Shown here: positions 1-9,064 of the stretch, one piece after another | Layout: each line of letters begins with the position of its first letter | Position numbering within the stretch: the stretch's first letter is position 1 | Origin: Pseudomonas taiwanensis | GTDB taxonomy: Bacteria; Pseudomonadota; Gammaproteobacteria; Pseudomonadales; Pseudomonadaceae | Reading direction: 5' to 3' | DNA: 64,000 nt | Assembly (NCBI RefSeq): GCF_013393345.1 | Contig: NZ_QJRF01000075.1 | Location: 62,001 to 126,000 of the forward strand | Notes under the pieces: generated by a model | Seen by the model: only the letters and a program-made list of their open reading frames with translations | What the model was told of the DNA's origin: nothing | Databases searched by the model: none | Translations under genes and position numbers: made by a program

Positions 1-150
1 GAAGCCTGCCTGGTGCCCCAGGTCTACAACGCCCGACGCTTCGACTGTGACCTGTCGGCCTATCCGCGCATCCTCGATATCGCCGCGCGCTGCGACGCCC
101 TCGAAGCATTCAGGAATGCTGCTCCGGAGGTACAGCCAGACGCGCAATAA
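1..150 (+). CDS. maiA: Maleylacetoacetate isomerase, C-terminal end (partial)
   Basis: Reading frame 1 is open from the window edge to a TAA and encodes 49 residues. The stretch CLVPQVYNARRF followed by DLSAYPRI is the characteristic C-terminal region of zeta-class glutathione transferases that isomerise maleylacetoacetate to fumarylacetoacetate in tyrosine and homogentisate breakdown. The start lies outside the window. The next gene on the same strand is an aromatic amino acid permease, which fits a tyrosine catabolic locus. The identification rests on this short conserved segment, so it is likely but not complete. Confidence 0.8.
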   Translation, partial: EACLVPQVYNARRFDCDLSAYPRILDIAARCDALEAFRNAAPEVQPDAQ

Positions 151-232
151 GGTTTACCCGCCTTGCAAACCTCCGCCGGACCACAAGCCCGGCGGGTGAA
201 ATCCCGTCACGACAACAACAAAAGGTGACGCA

Positions 233-1648
233 ATGAGTGACATGCAACACTCAGGCGAGCTGAAACGCGGCCTGAAGAATCGCCACATCCAGTTGATCGC
301 CCTCGGCGGCGCCATCGGCACCGGTCTCTTCCTCGGTTCCGCCGGCGTGCTCAAGTCCGCCGGTCCTTCGATGATCCTTGGCTACGCCATCTGCGGATTC
401 ATCGCTTTCCTGATCATGCGCCAGCTCGGCGAGATGATCGTCGAAGAGCCGGTCGCCGGCTCCTTCAGCCATTTCGCCCACAAGTACTGGGGTGGTTTCG
501 CCGGCTTCCTTTCCGGCTGGAACTGCTGGGTGCTCTACATCCTGGTAGGCATGAGCGAGCTCACCGCCGTGGGCAAGTACATCCACTACTGGTGGCCGGA
601 AGTGCCCACTTGGGCCACCGCCGCGGTGTTCTTCCTCGTGGTCAACGCCATCAACCTGACCAACGTGAAGCTGTTCGGCGAAGCCGAATTCTGGTTCGCC
701 ATGATCAAGGTGGTCGCCATCGTCGGCATGATCGTCCTCGGTTGCTGGATGCTGTTCAGCGGTAGCGGCGGCGAGCAGGCGGCCGTGAGCAACCTCTGGG
801 AGCACGGCGGCTTCTTCCCCAACGGTGTCAGCGGGCTGGTGATGGCCATGGCCTTCATCATGTTCTCCTTCGGTGGCCTGGAAATGCTCGGCTTCACCGC
901 TGCCGAGGCCGACAAGCCGAAGCAGGTGATCCCGAAAGCGATCAACCAGGTGATCTACCGCATCCTGATCTTCTATGTCGGTGCCCTGGTGGTGCTGCTC
1001 TCCCTGAGCCCCTGGGATGCACTGCTGGCCTCCATCAACAGTGCTGGCGATGCCTACAGCGGCAGCCCGTTCGTGAAGATCTTCGCGCTGATCGGCAGTG
1101 ACACTGCTGCTCACCTGCTGAACTTCGTGGTGCTCACCGCCGCGCTGTCGGTCTACAACAGCGGCACCTACTGCAACGGCCGCATGCTGCTGGGCCTGGC
1201 GGAGCAGGGCGATGCCCCGCGTTCCCTGGCCAAGGTGGACAAGCGCGGTGTACCGGTGCGTGCCTTGGTGGTATCCGCCGCCGTGACCTTCCTCGCCGTG
1301 GTGGTCAACTACGTGATCCCGCACAACGCGCTGGAGCTGCTGATGTCCCTGGTGGTGGCGGCCTTGGTGATCAACTGGGCGATGATCAGCTACTCGCACC
1401 TGAAGTTCCGCCAGCGCATGGACAAGGACGGCGTCCGCACCGGCTTCCGTTCCCTCTGGTTCCCCATGAGCAACTACCTGTGCCTGGCCTTCGTGGTGTT
1501 CATCCTCGGCATCATGCTGATGATTCCGGGTATCCAGGTGTCGGTGTACGCCATCCCGGTGTGGCTGCTGGTGATGTGGGGCTGCTACCGCCTGAAGCTG
1601 AGCGGCAAGGCCCAGACCGGCAAGGTTGCGGGTTACGAAGCGGGCTGA
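233..1648 (+). CDS. Amino acid permease, AroP/ProY type
   Basis: This 471-residue inner-membrane protein has the amino acid-polyamine-organocation permease layout of about twelve hydrophobic helices. It opens with the family hallmark HIQLIALGGAIGTGLFLGS around residues 18-36 and carries the FSFGGLEMLGFTAAEA segment near residue 212, typical of proton-driven AAT-family carriers. Its length equals the usual AroP/PheP/ProY length. A purine-rich AAAGGTGA lies just before the ATG. The position directly after maiA suggests import of an aromatic amino acid (AroP2-like), but substrate specificity cannot be read from sequence. Confidence 0.85.
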   Translation: MSDMQHSGELKRGLKNRHIQLIALGGAIGTGLFLGSAGVLKSAGPSMILGYAICGFIAFLIMRQLGEMIVEEPVAGSFSHFAHKYWGGFAGFLSGWNCWVLYILVGMSELTAVGKYIHYWWPEVPTWATAAVFFLVVNAINLTNVKLFGEAEFWFAMIKVVAIVGMIVLGCWMLFSGSGGEQAAVSNLWEHGGFFPNGVSGLVMAMAFIMFSFGGLEMLGFTAAEADKPKQVIPKAINQVIYRILIFYVGALVVLLSLSPWDALLASINSAGDAYSGSPFVKIFALIGSDTAAHLLNFVVLTAALSVYNSGTYCNGRMLLGLAEQGDAPRSLAKVDKRGVPVRALVVSAAVTFLAVVVNYVIPHNALELLMSLVVAALVINWAMISYSHLKFRQRMDKDGVRTGFRSLWFPMSNYLCLAFVVFILGIMLMIPGIQVSVYAIPVWLLVMWGCYRLKLSGKAQTGKVAGYEAG

Positions 1649-1671
1649 TAATCCGCTGTACCAATAAGAAT

Positions 1672-1690
1672 CCCCGGCCTTGCGCCGGGG
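1672..1690 (+). terminator. Rho-independent terminator after the permease
   Basis: A CCCCGGC / GCCGGGG stem with a five-base loop begins 24 bases after the permease stop and is followed by TTCTGCTTT, a moderately T-rich tail. It probably ends the maiA-permease transcript. Confidence 0.7.
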
Positions 1691-1699
1691 TTCTGCTTT

Positions 1700-1804
1700 G
1701 TAGGTTGGGTAGAGGAACGAAACCCAACAGGCGGGGTTTCAGGCCCTTGCTTAGCCTGTCGTACCGCTAATCGTTGGGCATCGCTTCGCTCAGCCGCAAC
1801 CTAC
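1700..1804. repeat. Intergenic inverted repeat of the GTAGGTTGGGT type
   Basis: The stretch begins with GTAGGTTGGGT and ends with CAACCTAC, so its outer 8 bases are inverted copies. Inside are GAACGAAACCCAAC and GTTGGGCATCGCTTCGCT. A related single arm (GTTGGGTTTCGCTGCGCTC) occurs at about 24211-24243. This is a dispersed palindromic intergenic element between convergent genes. Confidence 0.6.
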
Positions 1805-1818
1805 GGGTCTTGCGTCAA

Positions 1819-3426
1819 TCAGATCTGAAATCGCGCCACCGACGATTGCATCGCACTGGCCACCGCATCCAGGCGTTCGGCGGCGTGGGCGAGATCCTGC
1901 ATGGCGCGACTGTTGCTCCGCGACATCTGGGCGATCAGCTCGACGCGCTGGGCCACTTCGCTGCTGGCCTTGGACTGCTCGCCGATGGTGTAGGAAATCT
2001 CTTCCACCACTTCCGCCGCACGATGAGCGCCACTGCGAATCTCGCTGATCGACTCGCCCGCCTGCCGCGCCAGGCCGACGCCATCCTGCACCCGTTCCAC
2101 GCCTGTCTGCATGCTGTCCACCGCATGCTGGGTCGATTCGCGGATGCGCTGGATCATCCCGGTGATTTCCTGGGTCGACTGCGCGGTGCGCGCTGCCAGG
2201 TTGCGTACCTCGTCCGCCACCACGGCAAAGCCCCGGCCGGCTTCCCCGGCCCGAGCGGCTTCGATGGCGGCGTTCAGTGCCAGCAGGTTGGTCTGTTCGG
2301 CGATGCCTTTGATCACCTGGATGATCGAGTGGATCTCTTCCGAAGACTCACCCAGCGCGGTAATGGTGCTGGAGGACTGGTTCACCGCGTCGGCGATGCG
2401 GTTCATGCCTTCCACCACCCCGAGGATCACCTTGCCGCCGCTGCCGGCGAGGTCTTCCGACTGGGCGGAAATGCTCTGCGCATTGCGCGCGTGTTCGGCG
2501 ATCTGGCCGATGTTGGTGATCATCTGTTCCATGGCCGCGGCCATGCTGGTGGCGCTGTCGGATTGCTCGCTGGCGCCGTCGACGATGCTTTGCGAGGTCT
2601 CGCTGAGGCGGTGGGCGGTACCGCGCAGCTCCTCACTCTCGCTGCGGATGGTGGCGATCATCTGCCGCAGATTTCCCTGCATGTCGGCCAGCGCCCGTTG
2701 CAACTGGCCGGCCTCGTCGTCGCTGTCGATGCTGACCTGGGTGGCCAGGTTGCCTTGGGCGATGGCGCGCGCCACGCCGACGGTTTTCTCCAGCGGCCGT
2801 AGCACGGCGCGCATCAATTGGCCGGTGACCAGGCAGAGCAGGCCGATCACCAGCAGGATGCCTCCGACCAGCCATTTGGCCGCGTTGCTGACGGCTGCTT
2901 CGCCGTCGGCGCGGGTCTTGGCCGCATGGGCTTCGATCTTGCCGCTGAGGGCTTCGTTCTTCTCTTCCAGCTCGCCGAAGCTGCGTTCGAAGGAAGCCAG
3001 TTCGGCACGGGCCGCTTGCGGGTCGCGCAGGGCGAGGTTGACGATTCGCTCGGCGTCGCCGATGTAGCTTTCCAGGGCCGGCTGGGACTCGGCGATGGCG
3101 CTGCGGATATCTGCGGTGAGCGGCAGCTTGGCGTTCTCGCCGAGGGTGCGGCGGAACCATTCGCTGTGATCGCGCAGGTCATTGCGCACCTGGTCGGCGC
3201 CGGCCTGGTCGCCCGGCTGCACCACCAGGGCGGCCAGCACGTCCGCGCGCAGGGCGTCGTGCATCATGTCGCCCTCCAGGTGGTTGCGCAGTGCGCTGAC
3301 GCTGAGCTGGTTCTCGGCCAGCGCGTCGGCGAGGTCGGTCTGTCCCCAGTAACCGATGCCACCCAGGAGGGTGGCGGCGAGGACGCTGATTGCCCCGGAG
3401 GCGACCATCTTCTGTCTTATTTTCAT
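1819..3426 (-). CDS. Methyl-accepting chemotaxis protein
   Basis: This 535-residue receptor has a membrane helix at residues 9-29, a helical periplasmic domain of about 160 residues resembling four-helix-bundle sensors, a second membrane helix near residues 187-207, then a HAMP linker and a signalling domain. The hairpin tip reads [20 protein letters not shown] followed by [11 protein letters not shown], which contacts CheA and CheW. The ligand is unknown. It stands alone, convergent with the permease and separated from the main chemotaxis cluster at 35-44 kb. Confidence 0.92.
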   Translation of the reverse strand: MKIRQKMVASGAISVLAATLLGGIGYWGQTDLADALAENQLSVSALRNHLEGDMMHDALRADVLAALVVQPGDQAGADQVRNDLRDHSEWFRRTLGENAKLPLTADIRSAIAESQPALESYIGDAERIVNLALRDPQAARAELASFERSFGELEEKNEALSGKIEAHAAKTRADGEAAVSNAAKWLVGGILLVIGLLCLVTGQLMRAVLRPLEKTVGVARAIAQGNLATQVSIDSDDEAGQLQRALADMQGNLRQMIATIRSESEELRGTAHRLSETSQSIVDGASEQSDSATSMAAAMEQMITNIGQIAEHARNAQSISAQSEDLAGSGGKVILGVVEGMNRIADAVNQSSSTITALGESSEEIHSIIQVIKGIAEQTNLLALNAAIEAARAGEAGRGFAVVADEVRNLAARTAQSTQEITGMIQRIRESTQHAVDSMQTGVERVQDGVGLARQAGESISEIRSGAHRAAEVVEEISYTIGEQSKASSEVAQRVELIAQMSRSNSRAMQDLAHAAERLDAVASAMQSSVARFQI

Positions 3427-3544
3427 GTCCTGTACTCGCTGGATTGGCCGGATGCTGGCAAGGGTAGTCCAGCAACAAGTGGCGCTGGAGTGTTTATCGG
3501 CCGCCAGGCGAGTGGCATGAGGGCGGGGCGACCCAGTGAATTCC

Positions 3545-4582
3545 CTAGCGCTGCAGCAATCCCGCCCAGCTGGATAGGGGAATCACCTGATCCTCGTGCC
3601 AGATCCGCTGCCAGAGTAATTTCAGGCGCTCCAGGTCGCCCCGGCTGGTCGGCCAGCGGCGTGCCTCCGCTACCGGCTGCCAGCGGCCGTCGCGCTGTTC
3701 CGCGAGGATGAAGCGGAACGGATGGAAGCCCGTCATGCCCAGCCGCAGGTCGGTGACCACCAGCATCTGGTCGATCTGGTCGTAGCGCAGGATGCCGTGG
3801 GTGAACCAGGCCAGGCGCACATGTTGGGGGGAGTCCCGCAGGCGCCGAGCCAGGTCGGTGCCGCGCGGGATGCGTTCGAGCCTGGGGGGCGCGTCGTCGA
3901 ACCAGCTGACCAGCGCTTCGTGGTAGTCCTCGCCGTCCAGCACGGTCACGCGCCAGAGCAGGGTGTTGAATGGCGTGGGCGCACTGAAGATGGTTTGCGG
4001 GCGGATGCCGTCCCGCTCCAGCACGTCATACACCCGCTGTTCGGCCATGAACTTGCCGCCAAGGCTGGAGAGCAGGTAGAGGCTCGACAGGGCCAGCGCC
4101 GCAACCGGCAGGCGCGGCTTGCGTCCACGCAAGCCGAACAGCACTCCGCCAATCACGGCTGCGATCAAGGGCAGGGTGTAGAGCGGGTCGATGATGAAGA
4201 TGCTCGACCAGGCGATGGGCGGCGTCTGCATCGGCCAGAACAGCTGGGTGCCGTAGCTGGTGAAGGCGTCCAGCAGCGGGTGGGTGACCAGCACCAGCCA
4301 GAGCGCGAGGAACAGGCGCTGGGTGGTATACGCCGGATTGGGGCGCCATCGTCGTACCAGCAAGGTCAGCAGGGCCGCCAGTGCCGAGAGCACGAAGATC
4401 GAATGACTGAAGCCGCGGTGATAGGTCATCGCCGCCACCGCATCGGTGTAGCGGATCACCACGTCGAGGTCCGGCAAGGTGCCGAGCATGGCGCCATAGA
4501 GCAGCGCCTTGCGTCCTTGCCAGCGCCCGAGCAGCGCCCCCTGGATAGTGGCGCCGAGCACCGCCTGGGTGAGTGAGTCCAT
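3545..4582 (-). CDS. YdjM/YbcI-type inner-membrane metal-dependent hydrolase family protein
   Basis: This 345-residue membrane protein begins [19 protein letters not shown] and carries LPDLDV near residue 36 and HRGFSHS near residue 55. These conserved Asp and His residues define the DUF457/YdjM family of putative membrane-bound hydrolases. Several hydrophobic helices occupy the first 190 residues and a soluble domain of about 150 residues follows. I chose the second ATG because the family begins with MDSLT and the first ATG, two codons earlier, sits directly on the ribosome-binding sequence. The substrate is unknown. Confidence 0.8.
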   Translation of the reverse strand: MDSLTQAVLGATIQGALLGRWQGRKALLYGAMLGTLPDLDVVIRYTDAVAAMTYHRGFSHSIFVLSALAALLTLLVRRWRPNPAYTTQRLFLALWLVLVTHPLLDAFTSYGTQLFWPMQTPPIAWSSIFIIDPLYTLPLIAAVIGGVLFGLRGRKPRLPVAALALSSLYLLSSLGGKFMAEQRVYDVLERDGIRPQTIFSAPTPFNTLLWRVTVLDGEDYHEALVSWFDDAPPRLERIPRGTDLARRLRDSPQHVRLAWFTHGILRYDQIDQMLVVTDLRLGMTGFHPFRFILAEQRDGRWQPVAEARRWPTSRGDLERLKLLWQRIWHEDQVIPLSSWAGLLQR

Positions 4583-4718
4583 TGCCATCTCTCGAGAATG
4601 ATCCGCCGGCTAAATTACTGCGCCGACAGTCTTTCCGGCAGCGGGAAATTCCCACCAGATTTTTCCGACAATGGAGACGGCGAAGGACCCTATGGATGCG
4701 AATCGAATCCTGCTGATT

Positions 4719-4753
4719 CCCCTCCTGGTGCGGGGCGGGCGGACCAGGAGGGG
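4719..4753. terminator. Hairpin after the small secreted-protein gene
   Basis: An 11-base stem CCCCTCCTGGT / ACCAGGAGGGG with a 13-base loop lies just downstream of the minus-strand gene ending at 4771. There is no T-run on either side, so it may be a weak terminator or a 3'-end stabiliser. Confidence 0.45.
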
Positions 4754-4770
4754 AAGCTGTTGCCGACCGA

Positions 4771-5058
4771 TTACTCGTACACCACTGGCCGATGATGGAT
4801 GCGTGATTGATAGCGGGATTTCTGTGCGGGTTCAGCCGCTTCCGTCGCGGTCCCTGACCCGGCCGCCGTGGGTTTTTCCTCGACCAGTTGGGCGAAACGC
4901 TCGCTTTCGTCCTGGGTCTTCTGCACGCGTTGTGCTTGCAGCTCCTGGTGCTGGATGAGCCGGTCGCTGCCTCCTTCAGCTGTGGCCTGGAAAGAGGTCA
5001 GCGCGACAAGAGAGAACAACAGGCTGGAGAAGGCAGTGGTGCTAATTGCGGATTTCAT
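4771..5058 (-). CDS. Small secreted protein with AEGGSDR motif
   Basis: The gene encodes 95 residues starting MKSAIS, preceded by GAGGAAGAAAC, a good ribosome-binding site. A signal peptide (charged start, hydrophobic core STTAFSSLLFSLVAL, cleavage near FQATA) would release a mature protein of about 67 residues beginning EGGSDRLIQHQ. The remainder is polar, with a Q/E-rich helical stretch and an Ala-rich tail ending RPVVYE. The motif AEGGSDR is the repeat unit of the protein at 15663-16088, suggesting a common family of exported proteins. Function is unknown. Confidence 0.7.
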   Translation of the reverse strand: MKSAISTTAFSSLLFSLVALTSFQATAEGGSDRLIQHQELQAQRVQKTQDESERFAQLVEEKPTAAGSGTATEAAEPAQKSRYQSRIHHRPVVYE

Positions 5059-5464
5059 GTTTCTTCCTCGTTTAAACACTTGAACAACCCCCGAGGCCGG
5101 ATATTAAGGAAGAACCTGGATGCCGCCAGAAGTATTTTGTGGTGCCTGATAAATGGCCAATTTAAAGATGATTGGTAGTTTTATAAGGTGCTGATTGGCA
5201 TGAAGTATTCCGTAGTTCATGTTCTTTTTAAGGGCATGTAAAGGACTGTTGTTGGGTATGTAAATGGCTGTAATTGAGTTGTTTCTGTCGAGTTTCAGGG
5301 AAACACTTCAGAAACAAAATAAGTTGGGCAACAGAGCTCGCTGGTCCGACTTTTGAATTGGAACGCCGGTAGCGATTTCAATGCCGCCCCCAACGCCCGC
5401 TCGCGTTCCCCCCGATACCCCGTTCTACAAGCGCCAGAGCCCCCGTCCTACGTGCCTTTCGCGC
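5059..5464. other. AT-rich non-coding stretch
   Basis: About 400 bases with no convincing gene. The first 280 are clearly AT-rich (runs such as TTTTATAAGG and GTATGTAAATGG) in contrast to the GC-rich surroundings, as is also seen upstream of the related gene at 15663-16088. They probably hold the promoter of the small secreted-protein gene. The last 100 bases return to GC-rich sequence and lead into the steroid operator. Confidence 0.5.
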
Positions 5465-5508
5465 TAGTCCCATTGGACGATGCCCCCCTTTGGACCTGCG
5501 GATTTAAT
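5465..5508 (+). promoter_or_regulatory. Candidate steroid operator and promoter 1
   Basis: TAGTCC-CATT-GGACGA (5465-5480) is an inverted repeat. After exactly 22 bases comes TTTAAT (5503-5508), a -10-like hexamer. The site lies 88 bases before the hsaC-type ATG. Three further copies with the same layout precede the other steroid transcription units at 24309, 31109 (minus) and 31288. Assignment as a regulator site is inference from this recurrence. Confidence 0.65.
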
Positions 5509-5568
5509 CCATCCCCATAGTGCCCCGTGCCCCGAGTGCGCGGCGATAACGACAATGAGGAGAACCGC

Positions 5569-6462
5569 ATGGATATCCGTGGCCTGGGTTACGTCACCGT
5601 AGCCTCGACAGACCTGAAGCGCTGGGGCGATTACGCCACCGGGGTGCTCGGCATGATGGTGGATGCCGTCGCGGACGAGCGGCTCTACCTGAAGATGGAC
5701 GAACGCCCCTACCGCATCCTGGTGGAACGTGCCGACCACGACGGCTATGGCGCCTGCGGCTGGGAAGTCGCCGGCAAGGCCGCCTTCGAACAGGCCATCG
5801 CCGAGCTGCAACAGGCCGATGTGCAGGTCCAGCGCGCCAGCGCTGTCGACGCCGCCGGCCGCAAGGTGCAGGAACTGGCGCGCTTCGCCGACCCGGATGG
5901 CAACCGCCACGAACTGTTCTGGGGCCCGCAGCAGAATTTCGCGCCCTTCGTCTCCCCGGTCGGTGTCAGCGGTTTCATTACCAGCGACCTCGGTATGGGT
6001 CATGCCGTATTGCCGGCACCTTCCTTTGACCGCTGCCTGGACTTCTACGAGCGGGTCATGGGCTTCGGTCTCTCCGACCTGATGAAAGTGCGCTTCACCC
6101 CTGATCCGGCCGAGCCGGAAAAGCGCATCCATTTCCTCCACTGCAACAACGGTCGCCATCACTCCCTGGCGCTGTTCGAGTGCCCGATTCCTTCGGGCTG
6201 CGTGCACCTGATGGTGGAAGTGGGCGAGCTGGACGACGTGGGCCGCGCCCTGGATCGCATGCACGCCAGCGGCGTGAAGCTCTCGGCCACCCTCGGCCGC
6301 CACACCAACGACGACATGACCAGCTTCTACATGCAGACGCCAGGCGGCTTCGACCTGGAGTACGGCTGTGGCGGCAAGGTCATGGACTGGGAGCGCCACA
6401 CCCCCTTCGAGAGCACCGTGGTCAGCCACTGGGGCCATGACTTCAGCGTCGGCCGTCAATAA
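5569..6462 (+). CDS. hsaC: Extradiol ring-cleavage dioxygenase, steroid type (3,4-DHSA dioxygenase)
   Basis: A 297-residue type I extradiol dioxygenase of two vicinal-oxygen-chelate halves. Iron ligands are visible as His145 in MGHAVLP, the HH pair at 197-198 in RHHSLALFE and Glu264 in FDLEYGCGG. The enzyme would open the catecholic A ring of 3,4-dihydroxy-9,10-secosteroid (HsaC in actinobacteria, TesB in Comamonas). The ATG at 5569 has GAGGAGAACC in front, better than an upstream in-frame start. It is the first gene of an operon with hydrindane-degrading genes. Biphenyl-type substrates are a less likely alternative given the neighbours. Confidence 0.8.
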   Translation: MDIRGLGYVTVASTDLKRWGDYATGVLGMMVDAVADERLYLKMDERPYRILVERADHDGYGACGWEVAGKAAFEQAIAELQQADVQVQRASAVDAAGRKVQELARFADPDGNRHELFWGPQQNFAPFVSPVGVSGFITSDLGMGHAVLPAPSFDRCLDFYERVMGFGLSDLMKVRFTPDPAEPEKRIHFLHCNNGRHHSLALFECPIPSGCVHLMVEVGELDDVGRALDRMHASGVKLSATLGRHTNDDMTSFYMQTPGGFDLEYGCGGKVMDWERHTPFESTVVSHWGHDFSVGRQ

Positions 6463-6474
6463 GGAGCCGCCCCC

Positions 6475-7356
6475 ATGGACAAACGCATGACTGCTGCCGA
6501 CGTCGTCGGCCAGCTGAGCGACGGCATGACTATCGGCATCGGCGGCTGGGGCCCCAGGCGCAAGCCGATGGCCCTGGTGCGCGAGATTCTGCGCTCCGAC
6601 CTCAAGGACCTCACGGTGGTCGCCTATGGCGGTGCCGACGTCGGCATGCTCTGTGCGGCCGGCAAGGTGAAGAAGCTGGTCTACGCCTTCGTGTCGCTGG
6701 ACTTCATCCCGCTCGAACCCTACTTCCGCAAGGCCCGCCAGGACGGCGCGGTGCAGGTCATGGAGATCGACGAAGGCATGCTGCTGCTCGGCCTCAAGGC
6801 CGCGGCCATGGGCGTGCCGTTCATTCCCACCGCCGTGGGCCTGGGCACCGACGTACTGAGCATCAACCCGGAGCTGAAACTGGTCAGCTCACCCTACGAC
6901 GACAGCCGCGACTGGGTCGCCATGCCGGCGCTGAAACTCGATGCGGCACTCGTCCATGTCGACCGCGCCGACGCCCGTGGCGTCTGCCAGATCGCCGGTC
7001 CCGACCATTACATGGACGACCTTTTCGTGCGCGCTGCCCAGAAGGCCTTCGTAAGTTGCGACGAACTGGTCGACAGTGCCTGGTTCCATGAGGACCCGGC
7101 CCGCGCCCGCCAGGTGTTCTGGGAGCGCAACCGCACCAGCGCCGTGGTGCATCTGCCGGGCGGCGCCCATCCGTCGTCCTGTGCGCCGCTCTACGGCTTC
7201 GATACCGCTCACTTCAAGGCCTACAACGCCTCGGCCACCGAGCCGGATGGCTGGCAGGCCTACATGGAGCGCTACGTGAACTGCGGGGAAGCGGAGTACC
7301 TCGCGCGTGTAGGTGGCCTGGATGCCATCCGCCAACTGCCGCTCCCGGTTTTCTGA
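6475..7356 (+). CDS. ipdA: IpdA-type CoA-transferase family subunit (COCHEA-CoA hydrolase alpha)
   Basis: This 293-residue protein belongs to the class I CoA-transferase alpha fold: GMTIGIGGWGPRRKPMALVREI near residue 17 and a conserved VMEIDEGMLLLGLKAAAMGVPFIPT segment near residue 95. Together with the next gene it matches IpdAB, which in Mycobacterium opens the last steroid ring as a hydrolase rather than transferring CoA. The proteobacterial equivalent is ScdL1L2. It starts 12 bases after the dioxygenase stop and is translationally close to ipdB. Functional assignment comes from family and gene context. Confidence 0.8.
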   Translation: MDKRMTAADVVGQLSDGMTIGIGGWGPRRKPMALVREILRSDLKDLTVVAYGGADVGMLCAAGKVKKLVYAFVSLDFIPLEPYFRKARQDGAVQVMEIDEGMLLLGLKAAAMGVPFIPTAVGLGTDVLSINPELKLVSSPYDDSRDWVAMPALKLDAALVHVDRADARGVCQIAGPDHYMDDLFVRAAQKAFVSCDELVDSAWFHEDPARARQVFWERNRTSAVVHLPGGAHPSSCAPLYGFDTAHFKAYNASATEPDGWQAYMERYVNCGEAEYLARVGGLDAIRQLPLPVF

Positions 7357-7366
7357 GGACGCTGAG

Positions 7367-8179
7367 ATGACTGCCACCAAACAACCCTACAGCCTCGCTG
7401 AACTGATGATCTGCGCCGCCTCCGAAGCGTTCGCCGGTGACGGTGAGGTGCTCGCCACTGGTATCGGCGTGCTCCAGCGCCTGGCCGCGTCGCTGGCGAT
7501 GCTCAATTCCAATGCCGAATTGATGATGACCGACTCCGAAGCCTTCATGGTCGCCGAGCCGGTACCCATCGGCCCGCGTGGCGGCTACCAGCCGAAGTTC
7601 GACAGCTGGATGGGCTTCTCGCGCATTTTCGATAACGTCTGGAGCGGCAAGCGCCATGCCCTGGTAGGGCCGGTGCAGATCGACCGCTTCGGCCAGGCCA
7701 ACATCTCCTGCATCGGCGAACACGCCAAACCGAAGTCGCAAATGCTCGGCGTACGTGGCTTCCCCGGCAACTCCATCAGCCACGCCAACTCGTTCATGGT
7801 GTCCAGCCACAACAAGCGCGTGTTCGTCGATGGCGAAGTGGATGTGGTGGCGTCGGTCGGCTACAACCCCGAGCGCCTCGCCCGTGGCTGGTCGCTGGAC
7901 GAGATCGATATCCGCATGATCGTCACCGACCTCTGCGTACTCGACTTCCAGGGGCCGGACCGGCAGATGCGCATCCGCTCCCTGCACCCCGGCGTCAGCG
8001 TGGAAGACGTGCAGGCCGCTACCAGCTTCCCGCTGCACGTGCCGGACTCCATCCCGACCACCGCCGCACCGACCCTTGAGCAACTGATCCTCATCCAGCA
8101 GCTGGACCCGCACAACCTGCGTGCCAGCCAGCTCAAGGACAATCCGCCGGGCGTCCGCGCTCCGGCCATGACCCACTGA
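7367..8179 (+). CDS. ipdB: IpdB-type CoA-transferase family subunit (COCHEA-CoA hydrolase beta)
   Basis: A 270-residue beta partner of IpdA with the segments YSLAELMICAASEAF at the start, EPVPIGPRGGYQPKFDSWMG in the middle and SVEDVQAATSFPLHVPDSIPTT near the end, typical of glutaconate-CoA-transferase-like beta subunits. I use the ATG at 7367, preceded by GAGGACGCTGAG and lying 10 bases after the ipdA stop; a longer in-frame start would overlap ipdA. IpdA and IpdB form one enzyme in steroid C/D-ring breakdown. High confidence for the family, moderate for the exact substrate. Confidence 0.8.
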   Translation: MTATKQPYSLAELMICAASEAFAGDGEVLATGIGVLQRLAASLAMLNSNAELMMTDSEAFMVAEPVPIGPRGGYQPKFDSWMGFSRIFDNVWSGKRHALVGPVQIDRFGQANISCIGEHAKPKSQMLGVRGFPGNSISHANSFMVSSHNKRVFVDGEVDVVASVGYNPERLARGWSLDEIDIRMIVTDLCVLDFQGPDRQMRIRSLHPGVSVEDVQAATSFPLHVPDSIPTTAAPTLEQLILIQQLDPHNLRASQLKDNPPGVRAPAMTH

Positions 8180-8194
8180 GGCGGAGCCGCACAC

Positions 8195-9064
8195 ATGAGC
8201 CACGAACAGGCCGCAGAAGCAGACGTGGTGCAGTACGAGGTGCAAGGGCCGCTGGCCCTGGTCACCATGCACCGCCCCGAGTACCACAACGCGCAGAACT
8301 CGCGCATGACCTATGCCCTGGACGCCGCCTTCCGCCGCGCCTGCGACGATGACGCGGTCAAGGTCATCATCCTGCGCGGTGCCGGCAAGCACTTCTCCGC
8401 CGGTCACGACATCGGCACGCCCGGCCGCGACGTCAACCAGAGCTTCGAACGCACCAGCCTCTGGTACGACCACGTGAACAAGCCGGGTGGAGAATTCCTC
8501 TACGCCCGCGAGCAGGAGGTCTACCTCGGCATGTGCCGGCGCTGGCGCGACATGCCCAAGCCGACCATCGCCATGGTGCAGGGCGCCTGCATCGCCGGCG
8601 GCCTGATGCTCGCCTGGGTCTGCGACCTGATCATCGCCTCGGAAGACGCCTACTTCGCCGATCCGGTGGTGCGCATGGGCATTCCAGGCGTCGAGTACTT
8701 CGCCCATGTGCACGAACTGAATCCGCGCATCGCCAAGGAATTCCTCTTCCTCGGTGAACGCATGGGCGCCGAGCGTGCGTACCAGATGGGCATGGTCAAC
8801 AAGGTGGTGCCGCGCGACGTGCTGGAAGACGTGACCCTGGACGTGGCCCGGCGCATTGCGCAGATGCCGCGCCTGGGCCTGCAACTGACCAAGCAGGCGG
8901 TGAACAACGCCGAGGACCTGATGGGCAAGCGCGCCACCATGGACATGGTGTTCGGCCTGCATCACTTCGCCCATGTGCACAACGAACTGGTCAGCGGCGA
9001 CAAGCTCGGCGGCTACGACGCCCGTGGCATGGCGCAGTCCCAGCGCAACCCGTCGGAGGCGTGA
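8195..9064 (+). CDS. Enoyl-CoA hydratase/isomerase family protein (crotonase)
   Basis: A 289-residue crotonase with the CoA-binding segment KHFSAGHDIGTPG near residue 66 and the oxyanion-hole segment GACIAGGLMLAW near residue 129. It is longer than the second crotonase of this operon and has an extended C-terminal region ending in an alpha-helical His-rich stretch. It lies between ipdB and the ipdC-type gene, and its stop codon overlaps the next start by one base (TGATG). Likely a hydratase of a steroid-ring acyl-CoA; which step is not clear. Confidence 0.75.
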   Translation: MSHEQAAEADVVQYEVQGPLALVTMHRPEYHNAQNSRMTYALDAAFRRACDDDAVKVIILRGAGKHFSAGHDIGTPGRDVNQSFERTSLWYDHVNKPGGEFLYAREQEVYLGMCRRWRDMPKPTIAMVQGACIAGGLMLAWVCDLIIASEDAYFADPVVRMGIPGVEYFAHVHELNPRIAKEFLFLGERMGAERAYQMGMVNKVVPRDVLEDVTLDVARRIAQMPRLGLQLTKQAVNNAEDLMGKRATMDMVFGLHHFAHVHNELVSGDKLGGYDARGMAQSQRNPSEA